A stretch of 64,000 nucleotides of DNA from Pseudomonas gingeri (GTDB lineage Bacteria > Pseudomonadota > Gammaproteobacteria > Pseudomonadales > Pseudomonadaceae). The stretch covers positions 1-64,000 of the forward strand of contig NZ_JACAOR010000018.1 of the NCBI RefSeq assembly GCF_013386115.1, written 5' to 3'. The notes beneath the pieces are model-generated. The model was given only the letters and a program-made list of their open reading frames with translations. It was not told where the DNA came from and did not search any database. A program made the position numbers and the translations under genes. Positions 51,173-58,547 of this stretch are shown piece after piece (position 1 is the first letter of the stretch; each line of letters begins with the position of its first letter).

Positions 51173-52269
51173 GACCGCGCTCCCTGATCCAGGTAGCTGA
51201 ACAATTCAATCCCCAGGGTCTTCTCCACCGAGGGGTACACCGCCGGGTCAATCACCGACGACGACAGCGGAATCTGCCGATGGTGAATATGGAAAATCAC
51301 CACTTCCATGCCCGGCTTGAGCTGACCGGCGCTGATGGGGTTGCCCTGCATATCCAGGGTGGTGATCACGTCCGGGTAGGTCGCCAGTCGCTGGCCCTGG
51401 GCATCGTCCACCGCCATGTGCTCATTCATCACATGCACCCGGCACATCCCGCTGCCCTGGCCAATATCCACCACCCCCACATCGAACGCTTCGTCGGTGT
51501 AACGCAAGGTGTTGGCCGTGACCTTGCCACTGCCGAGAATGTGCCCGCCGGTGTAGCTGCAGATCGCGTCGATCACCGCGCTGCCGCCCTTGCCGCCGGC
51601 GGCGATGATCGCCTCGCCCAGGCCAAGGGCCTGGCTGATACCGCCGAGCGCGGCGTGCTGGCGAACATAGGAAGCGGGAATCGGGTTGCGGCAACTGGCG
51701 ATAAAGCCACCCGACATGTCGGACGCCTTGCGCAGGATCGGTGAGACTTTGGCGGTGGCGCCCTTGACCACCAGTTCGATGTAGGCGTTGTTCTTGCGGT
51801 TGCCGCCCACGGCGGCCTGGATCATCGGTGCCGTGCTGGACGCCAGCCCCAGGGAGCCCATGTCGCCGGTGGGGTGCGCCCGCAGATCGCCGACGGCATC
51901 GATGACCTTGGTGCCGAGAATTGCCGACGGCAACCAGCCGTTGAGGGTGCTGGACATACCGTTCTGGCCGACGATCAGGCCATGGATCGGCGCGCCCAGC
52001 TCCTGCTGTACCAACTGCACGGCCTTGACGTAATCGACGCCGAGCATCTGCCAGTCGGTGAGGCCACCGGGCGCACCGATGGCGGCGGCCGTGGCGATCC
52101 AGGCGTCATCCGCCACTTCATCCAGGCTGACCAGTTCCGGCCGGCCGATGGTCACGGCCAGACGGCCCAGTTCAAGGCCATGCTCGACCCAGCCACCGCC
52201 CCCACAAGCGAAGACGGAACCGCCCTTCACCGCGGCGTCCACATCCTTCAGCGTCAACACGCGCCCCAT
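51169..52269 (-). CDS. DUF917-family protein (candidate thiohydantoin desulfhydrase)
   Basis: 366 residues, first gene of the leftward operon. DUF917 blocks include VFACGGGGWVEHGLELGR near residue 20, GAPGGLTDWQMLG and the C-terminal MEVVIFHIHHRQIPLSSSVI. GAGGAAA lies eight bases before the ATG. DUF917 proteins occur with hydantoinase and oxoprolinase-type enzymes. In ergothioneine degradation the thiohydantoin must lose sulfur to become hydantoin-5-propionate, and this is the only gene in the locus free for that step. The assignment is partly by elimination and partly from my recollection of ErtC in Burkholderia. Overlap with the urocanase-like gene shows coupling. Confidence 0.8.
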   Translation of the reverse strand: MGRVLTLKDVDAAVKGGSVFACGGGGWVEHGLELGRLAVTIGRPELVSLDEVADDAWIATAAAIGAPGGLTDWQMLGVDYVKAVQLVQQELGAPIHGLIVGQNGMSSTLNGWLPSAILGTKVIDAVGDLRAHPTGDMGSLGLASSTAPMIQAAVGGNRKNNAYIELVVKGATAKVSPILRKASDMSGGFIASCRNPIPASYVRQHAALGGISQALGLGEAIIAAGGKGGSAVIDAICSYTGGHILGSGKVTANTLRYTDEAFDVGVVDIGQGSGMCRVHVMNEHMAVDDAQGQRLATYPDVITTLDMQGNPISAGQLKPGMEVVIFHIHHRQIPLSSSVIDPAVYPSVEKTLGIELFSYLDQGARS

Positions 52270-52407
52270 GTCTATTTCCTCTTTCGGCCTGTCTGATTAT
52301 TCGTCGCGCACCGGCTCCAAAAGCCTTGGCCAATGGGTGGTTGCGCTGCATGGAGCCGATACTAGGGGGCGTTCAATCGTGTTGTCGTATTACTTTTTAT
52401 TGCTTAC

Positions 52408-52426
52408 GCATAACAGAATGTTAAGG
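52408..52426. promoter_or_regulatory. Imperfect LysR operator upstream of the leftward operon
   Basis: GCATAAC-AGAAT-GTTAAGG matches the perfect palindrome at 53358-53376 in its left arm and five of seven positions in its right arm. It lies 139-157 bases upstream of the DUF917 gene start, in a 183-bp gap with AT-rich promoter-like sequence (TATTACTTTTTATTGC). Confidence 0.55.
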
Positions 52427-52452
52427 ATTTTTCTGACGCACTCGCAGGCCGA

Positions 52453-53337
52453 TCAGCCCTGAACCTTCACCGCTTCCAGGGTCTCGATAAAGCGCTGGGC
52501 CAGGCGCGACAACGGTTCGTACATGCCGTGGACGATGCTGATCGGCGTGTTCGCCGTGGGCTCCACCGGACGGAACACCACGTTGGTCCACACCGGCCCC
52601 AGGGCGGTGATTTCATCGAGCAGGGCGATGCCCGCCCCGGCCTGTACCAGTGCACAGGCCACGTGAATCTGCTGCACCTCCACCGCCGAACGCAGGACGA
52701 TATTGCGCTCGGCCAGCAGCTTCCTCACCAGGCGGCCGACGGGAATGTCGGTGCCGTAGCCAATGAACGGCTGATCCACCAGGTCCTCCAGTTGAATCAC
52801 CGATTTGGCCGTCAGCGGGTGATCCACCGGTAGCGCAGCCACCAGGCGGTTTTCGTACAGCTCGCGGGATTCGACATTGGGATGGCCTTCGTGCAGGAAG
52901 GCGATGCCCAGTTCCACCTGCTGGGTGATCACCGCCTGCAGCAGCACATCGGGAATCATCGTGTGCAAGATCACCCGTGCCTCGGGCAATTCGCGGTGAA
53001 AGCGGGCGATGGCCGCCGGAATCAGGCTCAGCCCCAGGCTGGGGCTGCAGGCGATGCGCAGGTGGCCCATGCGGTTCTGGATCAGGTCTTCAGCCACCTC
53101 ATTGACCCGCTGCACCCCCTGGTACACCGAGTTGACCTCGGCAAACAGAATGCGCGCCTCGGGCGTGGGGTACAGCCGTCCCTTGATGCGCTCGAACAGC
53201 ACCAGGCCCAGGCGCTGTTCGGTGTAGGACAACAACCGTGACACCGCCGGCTGTGACACGTGCAGCAGTTTGGTGGCGCCGCTGATGGAGCCGGTCAGCA
53301 TGATGGCGCGAAACACTTCGATCTGCTTCAGGTTCAC
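52453..53337 (-). CDS. LysR-family regulator of the ergothioneine-type locus
   Basis: 294 residues from a GTG at 53337, giving the standard LysR opening NLKQIEVFRAIMLTGSISGA with GGGAG eight bases upstream; an ATG 24 bases earlier lacks a ribosome-binding site. The HTH spans residues 2-60 (LLHVSQPAVSRLLSYTEQRL). The effector domain resembles NocR/OccR types. It sits between the leftward and rightward halves of the locus, beside a perfect palindrome, and a second imperfect copy precedes the leftward operon, so it probably activates both. Confidence 0.9.
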   Translation of the reverse strand: MNLKQIEVFRAIMLTGSISGATKLLHVSQPAVSRLLSYTEQRLGLVLFERIKGRLYPTPEARILFAEVNSVYQGVQRVNEVAEDLIQNRMGHLRIACSPSLGLSLIPAAIARFHRELPEARVILHTMIPDVLLQAVITQQVELGIAFLHEGHPNVESRELYENRLVAALPVDHPLTAKSVIQLEDLVDQPFIGYGTDIPVGRLVRKLLAERNIVLRSAVEVQQIHVACALVQAGAGIALLDEITALGPVWTNVVFRPVEPTANTPISIVHGMYEPLSRLAQRFIETLEAVKVQG

Positions 53338-53357
53338 TTCGGTCGCTCCCGCAAAAG

Positions 53358-53376
53358 GCATAACAACGTGTTATGC
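53358..53376. promoter_or_regulatory. Perfect palindromic LysR operator
   Basis: GCATAAC-AACGT-GTTATGC has fully matching 7-base arms, 21 bases upstream of the LysR GTG and about 140 bases before the hydantoinase-like start. Position and symmetry fit a LysR recognition site controlling the divergent genes. Confidence 0.7.
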
Positions 53377-53516
53377 ATGAGCAATAAACAAGCATAAGAC
53401 ATGATGAAAACGCGCAACTTACACTGGCCCCCTCATCGGTACAAGACGACAAGAAAGGCCTGTCGCTTCTGGCTTTTCCAGACGCAAACAGGCAACTGAA
53501 CGAGGGTTCCAAGCAC

Positions 53517-54890
53517 ATGGGCGAGTACGATTTACTGGTGTTGGGCAACCTGGTCGATGCAGACCGGGTAACCGAAAACGGTTGGTTGGCGGTGCGCGAC
53601 GGCAAGATCGCCGCCAGCGGTAACGGCCAGCCGCCACAGGCGCGGGAGGTGCTGGATGCACGGGGCAAATGGGTGTTGCCCGGGGTGATCGACGGCCAGG
53701 TTCATTCCGGCAGCCAGGCCAACCAGGAAGGCCTGGGCTGGGCCTCGCGGGCGGCCGCCGCCGGCGGGATCACCGTGATGGTGGACATGCCCTACGACGA
53801 CCCGGAACCCATGGCCTGCCGCGAGTTGCTGGAAGGCAAGATCGCCGAGGTGGAGCGCGATTGCCATGTGGACGTGGCGCTGTTCGGCACCCTGAACAAG
53901 ACCCATGGGTTCGCCGCCGCGGCCGGGCTGATCGAGGCCGGTGTGTGCGCCTTCAAGTTCTCCACCTTCGAGGCCAGCCCCGGCCGTTTCCCGCGCGTGG
54001 AAGAAGACGATCTGCAGACCGCCTTCGAACTGATCGCCCCCAGCGGCCTGGCCTGCGCCGTGCACAACCAGATGCAGGAACTGACCCGCAAGAACATCCA
54101 GGCCTTGCAGGCGGCCAACGACACCGGTTGGGACGCGTTCCTTCGCGCCCATACGCCGCTGATCGAAGACCTGGCCACGGTGCAGATCTATGAAATCGGC
54201 GCCCAGACCGGCGCCCGCGCCCATGCGGTGCATGTCTCCACCTCCCGAGGCTTCGAGCTGTACCAGATGTACAGGAACGCCGGGCACGACGTCAGCATCG
54301 AGACCTGTGTGCAGTACCTGATGCTCAACCACGAGGAACACACCCGCCGCTTCGGCGCCAGGACCAAGCACTACCCGCCGATTCGTCCCAGGGCCGAGTC
54401 GGAAAAACTCTGGGGGCATATCGCCGAAGGGCGTTGCACCTTCGTCTCGTCCGACCACGTGAGCTGGGGCCTGGAGCGCAAGGGCAATCCGGATGTGTTC
54501 AAGAACGCCTCTGGTGGCCCGGGCCTGGAAACCCTGCTGCCTGCCTTGTGGACCGGTTGCGAGCAGCATGGTCTGCCGCCCACCACCGTCGCCCAACTGC
54601 TGTGCCGCAATCCCGCCCGGCACTTTCTGCTGGATGACCGCAAGGGTTCGTTCGAGGTGGGCAAGGATGCCGACTTCGTGATTCTCAACCCGCAAAAATA
54701 CCGCTTCGACCCGAGCACCAGCCTGTCCGCCGTGACCTGGAGCTCCTTCGAAGGCATGGAGTTCAGCGTGCGCGTCGAGGCCACCTATTGCCGGGGCCAG
54801 GCCGTGTTCAAAAACCACACGATCATCAACCAGGCCGGCTATGGACGCTTCCTGCGCCCCCGCGCCAATACCGTGGAAGCCAGCCAATGA
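53517..54890 (+). CDS. Hydantoinase/dihydropyrimidinase-like amidohydrolase (hydantoin-5-propionate candidate)
   Basis: 457 residues of the cyclic amidohydrolase family (hydantoinase, allantoinase). Metal-site blocks: LPGVIDGQVHSG near residue 56, the candidate carboxylated lysine in CAFKFSTFEA, AVHNQM, HAVHVSTSRG and VSSDHVSWG. The first metal motif, normally HxH, is Gln61-Val-His63. This is a real substitution (codon CAG at 53697) that may alter metal binding. It would open the hydantoin ring of hydantoin-5-propionate to N-carbamoylglutamate, the substrate of the next, overlapping gene. AGGG precedes the ATG. Confidence 0.85.
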   Translation: MGEYDLLVLGNLVDADRVTENGWLAVRDGKIAASGNGQPPQAREVLDARGKWVLPGVIDGQVHSGSQANQEGLGWASRAAAAGGITVMVDMPYDDPEPMACRELLEGKIAEVERDCHVDVALFGTLNKTHGFAAAAGLIEAGVCAFKFSTFEASPGRFPRVEEDDLQTAFELIAPSGLACAVHNQMQELTRKNIQALQAANDTGWDAFLRAHTPLIEDLATVQIYEIGAQTGARAHAVHVSTSRGFELYQMYRNAGHDVSIETCVQYLMLNHEEHTRRFGARTKHYPPIRPRAESEKLWGHIAEGRCTFVSSDHVSWGLERKGNPDVFKNASGGPGLETLLPALWTGCEQHGLPPTTVAQLLCRNPARHFLLDDRKGSFEVGKDADFVILNPQKYRFDPSTSLSAVTWSSFEGMEFSVRVEATYCRGQAVFKNHTIINQAGYGRFLRPRANTVEASQ

Positions 54891-56140
54891 ACGTCACTGA
54901 CCTGATCAACTCCGAACGCCTGTGGGCACGCACTGTGCGCCTGTCCGAATTCACCCGCGACGACATGCCCTGGACCCGCCGGGCCTTCAGCCCCTTGTTC
55001 ATGCAAGCGCGCGAGTGGCTGACCGCGCAGATGCAAAAAGCCGGTCTCAGCGTGCACCTCGACGCCGGCGGCAACCTGATCGGCCGCCGCGAAGGCCGGA
55101 AAAACCTGCCCGCCCTGGTCACCGGTTCCCACTGCGACACCGTGGTCAGCGGCGGGCGTTATGACGGCATTATCGGCGTGCTGGCCGGTATCGAAATCGC
55201 CCAGCGTTTCCAGGAACAGGGTATCGAGCTGGATCATCCCCTGGAGGTGATCGACTTCCTTTCCGAAGAACCCAGCGACTATGGCATCTCCTGCGTGGGC
55301 AGCCGCGCCTTTTCCGGAGAGCTGGACGCCGGCCAACTGGCGGCCAGAAACCAGGCGGGCGAAACCCTCGCCGAAGGCATGCGCCGCATCGGCGCGCGAC
55401 CGGAGGCCCTCGCTCGCCCCCTGCGCCAGCCGGGAGAAACCGCCGCGTTTGTCGAGTTGCACATTGAACAAGGACCGGTGCTGGAACGGGCCGGCCTGCC
55501 GATTGGTGTCGTGACCCATATCGTCGGCATTCGTCGTGCGCTGATCACCGTGATCGGCCAACCCGACCACGCCGGCACCACGCCGATGGATATCCGTCGC
55601 GATGCCCTGGTGGGCGCGGCCCATGTTATTGACCAGGTGCAGCGCATGGCGGCGACACAAAGTGGCAACCCGCATTACGTGGTCGCCACCGTTGGCCGCA
55701 TCGCCATGACGCCGAATGTGCCCAACGCCGTGCCGGGCTGGGTCGAGCTCATGCTGGAAGTGCGCAGCGACAGCCAGCAGGTGCTGGATACCTTTCCGGA
55801 AGCCATCATGGCCGAGTGCGAGACACGCCTTGAGGCGTTGCTACTGGAGGCCAAGATGGAACATGTCAGCCGCGCCCGCCCCACCCAGTGCTCGGAAACG
55901 GTGATGCAGGCCATCACCGAAGCCGCCGATGGCCTGGACCTGCCCAACCGTCGCCTGCCCAGCGGTGCCGGGCATGACGCGGTCTATGTGGCGCCGACCG
56001 GCCCCGTCGGCATGGTATTTATCCCATGCCTGAATGGCCGCAGCCATTGCCCGGAAGAGTCGATCACCGAAGAGCAACTGGCCCGCGGCGCGGCGGTATT
56101 GGCCCAGAGCCTGATCAATCTGGACAAGCGCCTGGGGTAA
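54887..56140 (+). CDS. N-carbamoyl-L-amino-acid hydrolase / allantoate amidohydrolase family (N-carbamoylglutamate candidate)
   Basis: 417 residues, M20 amidase of the HyuC/AllC type. The metal ligands are in GSHCDTVVSGGRYDG, the catalytic Glu in FLSEEPSDYG, then ELHIEQGPVLE, GQPDHAGTTPMDIRRDAL and the late histidine in NGRSHCPEESI. The ATG overlaps the hydantoinase-like stop (ATGA). It would hydrolyse N-carbamoylglutamate to glutamate, CO2 and ammonia, completing the route. A strong terminator follows. Confidence 0.88.
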   Translation: MNVTDLINSERLWARTVRLSEFTRDDMPWTRRAFSPLFMQAREWLTAQMQKAGLSVHLDAGGNLIGRREGRKNLPALVTGSHCDTVVSGGRYDGIIGVLAGIEIAQRFQEQGIELDHPLEVIDFLSEEPSDYGISCVGSRAFSGELDAGQLAARNQAGETLAEGMRRIGARPEALARPLRQPGETAAFVELHIEQGPVLERAGLPIGVVTHIVGIRRALITVIGQPDHAGTTPMDIRRDALVGAAHVIDQVQRMAATQSGNPHYVVATVGRIAMTPNVPNAVPGWVELMLEVRSDSQQVLDTFPEAIMAECETRLEALLLEAKMEHVSRARPTQCSETVMQAITEAADGLDLPNRRLPSGAGHDAVYVAPTGPVGMVFIPCLNGRSHCPEESITEEQLARGAAVLAQSLINLDKRLG

Positions 56141-56158
56141 GGCGGAACACCCCACAGA

Positions 56159-56187
56159 AACGGCACCCACGGTGCCGTTTTTTTTTT
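56159..56187 (+). terminator. Intrinsic terminator of the rightward operon
   Basis: AACGGCACC (56159-56167) pairs with GGTGCCGTT (56171-56179) over a CAC loop, running into ten T residues. It lies 18 bases after the carbamoylase stop and separates the locus from the PhyH-type gene. Confidence 0.92.
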
Positions 56188-56287
56188 CAGATACCGTATT
56201 GGCATTCTGCGCAACATTGGCCGATGCTTTTGCCCGGCCGTAGGCCGCACGGCAAAACACGTTGCTGACAAGGGAATTGACGACGCA

Positions 56288-56968
56288 ATGACTGACCGCG
56301 AACAACTCCATCGAGACGGCTATGCGTTGCTTCGTCGTGCCATCCCGGCCGAGTGGCTGGCCGACCTGCGTGCCGTGTTCGAGGCGGGCGTGAAGCCGCC
56401 GGAGCAATGGCCGGTGCCACGTGGCATGGACTGGCGCCATTCGCTGCTGGACATTGACTCGAAGGTTCAGGCGGTGTGTCGCTTGCCGCAGGTGCTCGCG
56501 GTGGTGGGCGAGTTGATCGCCGAGCGCTTCTTTCTCTCCCAGGTGGAAGGCCGCGAGCCCCTGGCCGGTGGCGGTCACCAGCAGTTGCACCGCGATTTGT
56601 CGGCGCAACGACCGGGCGACATCGTCATCGCCCTGGCCTACTTCGACGATTATGGCCCCGAAAACGGCGCGACCCGTATCGTCCCCGGCAGTCATCGTCC
56701 CGGGCCGGGAGAATCGCCATCGGATTTCAATGACGAGTGCGGCTCCGTGCAACTTGCAGGTTGCGCGGGCGATATCCTGGTGTTTGATGCCGACCTCGTG
56801 CACGCGGGCAGCCTGAACGCCAGCGGCGCCCATCGTCGCTCCCTGCTGATCAGCTATTACGCGGAATCGCTGTATGCGTCGCACCTGGAAACGGCGAGCC
56901 TGCGAAACATTCGCATGGACACGCACGATCGGTTCGACCCGCCGCCGTCCGTTGCCCCGCCGCTCTAG
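56288..56968 (+). CDS. Phytanoyl-CoA dioxygenase (PhyH)-family protein
   Basis: 226 residues of the Fe(II)/2-oxoglutarate-dependent PhyH family. The facial triad is visible: His and Asp in QLHRDLS near residue 98, and the distal His in DLVHAGSLNASG near residue 170, with Arg in HRRSLLISYY about ten residues on for 2-oxoglutarate. Substrates across the family range from phytanoyl-CoA to ectoine and small amino acids; none is indicated here. It lies behind a strong terminator, so it is not part of the ergothioneine-type operon. Confidence 0.85.
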   Translation: MTDREQLHRDGYALLRRAIPAEWLADLRAVFEAGVKPPEQWPVPRGMDWRHSLLDIDSKVQAVCRLPQVLAVVGELIAERFFLSQVEGREPLAGGGHQQLHRDLSAQRPGDIVIALAYFDDYGPENGATRIVPGSHRPGPGESPSDFNDECGSVQLAGCAGDILVFDADLVHAGSLNASGAHRRSLLISYYAESLYASHLETASLRNIRMDTHDRFDPPPSVAPPL

Positions 56969-57054
56969 CGTAATCCTCTTGAATACTTGCCTGATCCTCC
57001 GAGCCTGCCGACCTATGGTTGGGAAACCCTGTGCACGCGAGCTAGAGTCAAGAC

Positions 57055-58005
57055 ATGAAGGATTTAGCCGACACGCCCCATTCAAGCTCGCGCCAGGCAT
57101 GGCACCTGGCATCGAGCATCGACCCGCACACCCTTGAGCCGGGGGATTTCCCGACGGCCATTGCCGGCGTGTCCGTCTTTCGCCGCGACCATCCGGCACC
57201 ACCCGCGGTGTGCCTGGTCGAGCCCAGCCTGGTCCTGGTCGCCCGAGGTGCAAAACAACTCTGGGTCGGTGGCGAGGGCTACGTGTATGACCCCTCGCGG
57301 TTTCTGATCAACTCGCTGGATCTCCCCGCCAACTCCCAGGTGCTCGTCGCCAGTGCCCAGCAACCCTGCGTCGGACTGGTGATGAAGCTGGACGTCGCCA
57401 TGCTCGCCGAGCTGATCGCCAAGGGCGGCCTGCCGTCGACACGCGACCGTGCCCAGGGCAAAGGCGTGGGGATCGGCACTATGACCGCTGCGCTGGAGGA
57501 AGCGATCGGGCGTTTGCTGGGGTTGCTGGATGAACCCGAGACGATTCCGGTGTTGGGCCCGCTGATCATGCGCGAGATCCACTATCGCCTGCTGAACAGC
57601 AACCAGGGGCCGCGGCTTCGACGCATGACCGCCGTGGATGGCCAGGGCTATCGCATCGCCAAGGCAATCGATTGGCTCAAGCGGAACTACACCGAAGCGC
57701 TGCGCATCGAAGAATTGGCCGCTCGGGTACAGATGAGCCCGCAGACTTTTCATCACCACTTTCGCCAGCTCACCGCCATGAGCCCGCTGCAGTACCAGAA
57801 ATGGCTACGCCTGACCGAAGCGCGGCGGCTGATGCTCAGTGAGCGCCTGGATGTATCGCGAGCCGCGTTTGCCGTGGGCTACGAGAGCCCGTCGCAGTTC
57901 AGCCGTGAATACGCGCGGCTGTTCGGCGATACGCCCAGGCGCGATATCGCCCTGCTGCGCGGTCAGGTGTTCGAGACGGATACGACGACATCGAGCACAG
58001 CATGA
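57055..58005 (+). CDS. AraC-family transcriptional regulator
   Basis: 316 residues. An N-terminal AraC_N-type sensing domain (VFRRDHPAPPAVCLVEPSLVLV) is followed by a C-terminal double HTH: RIEELAARVQMSPQTFHHHFRQLTAMSPLQYQKWLRL, then AAFAVGYESPSQFSREYARLFG. It ends 77 bases before the molybdenum hydroxylase small-subunit gene on the same strand, and is its likely regulator. Relatives are often found beside isoquinoline oxidoreductase-like operons. Confidence 0.9.
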   Translation: MKDLADTPHSSSRQAWHLASSIDPHTLEPGDFPTAIAGVSVFRRDHPAPPAVCLVEPSLVLVARGAKQLWVGGEGYVYDPSRFLINSLDLPANSQVLVASAQQPCVGLVMKLDVAMLAELIAKGGLPSTRDRAQGKGVGIGTMTAALEEAIGRLLGLLDEPETIPVLGPLIMREIHYRLLNSNQGPRLRRMTAVDGQGYRIAKAIDWLKRNYTEALRIEELAARVQMSPQTFHHHFRQLTAMSPLQYQKWLRLTEARRLMLSERLDVSRAAFAVGYESPSQFSREYARLFGDTPRRDIALLRGQVFETDTTTSSTA

Positions 58006-58082
58006 CGCTTGATGGCGATGCGCTTCGCTGCCCATCGCCCCTTATAACAACGACACATCAACCGATGATCAGCGGGTTAGCC

Positions 58083-58547
58083 ATGGAACTACGAATCAAC
58101 CAGAAGAGTTATCAGGTCGATGCCGACGCCGATACGCCCCTGCTGTGGGTGATCCGCGATGATCTGGGCCTGACCGGCACCAAGTACGGCTGCGGACTGG
58201 CGCAGTGCGGGGCCTGTTCGGTGCTGGTGGACGGCAACGTGGTGCGCGCCTGCGTCACGCCGGTGGCCGGCGTGGTCGGCCGCGAGGTCACCACGATCGA
58301 AGCCATCGAGGCCGATGAGGTGGGCAAGCGCGTGGTCGCGGCCTGGGTCGAGCATCAGGTTGCCCAGTGCGGTTACTGCCAGTCCGGCCAGGTCATGGCA
58401 GCCACGGCGCTGCTCAAGCACACCCCACGTCCCAGCGACGAGCAGATCGCCGCGGCGATGGTCAACCTGTGCCGCTGCGGCACCTATAACGCCATTCATG
58501 CCGCCGTGCACGACCTCGCGGCACAACCCGCGAAAGGAGACGCATGA
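58083..58547 (+). CDS. Molybdenum hydroxylase small subunit, 2x[2Fe-2S] (IorA-like)
   Basis: 154 residues from the ATG at 58083 (MELRINQKSYQVD). The plant-type [2Fe-2S] cluster cysteines are in GCGLAQCGACSVLVDG and the later RACVTP; the second cluster is in CGYCQSGQ and LCRCGTYNAIH. This is the xanthine oxidase-type iron-sulfur subunit, shortened as in isoquinoline 1-oxidoreductase. No signal peptide is seen, so it is presumably exported piggy-back with the Tat-signalled large subunit, whose gene overlaps its stop. Confidence 0.92.
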   Translation: MELRINQKSYQVDADADTPLLWVIRDDLGLTGTKYGCGLAQCGACSVLVDGNVVRACVTPVAGVVGREVTTIEAIEADEVGKRVVAAWVEHQVAQCGYCQSGQVMAATALLKHTPRPSDEQIAAAMVNLCRCGTYNAIHAAVHDLAAQPAKGDA

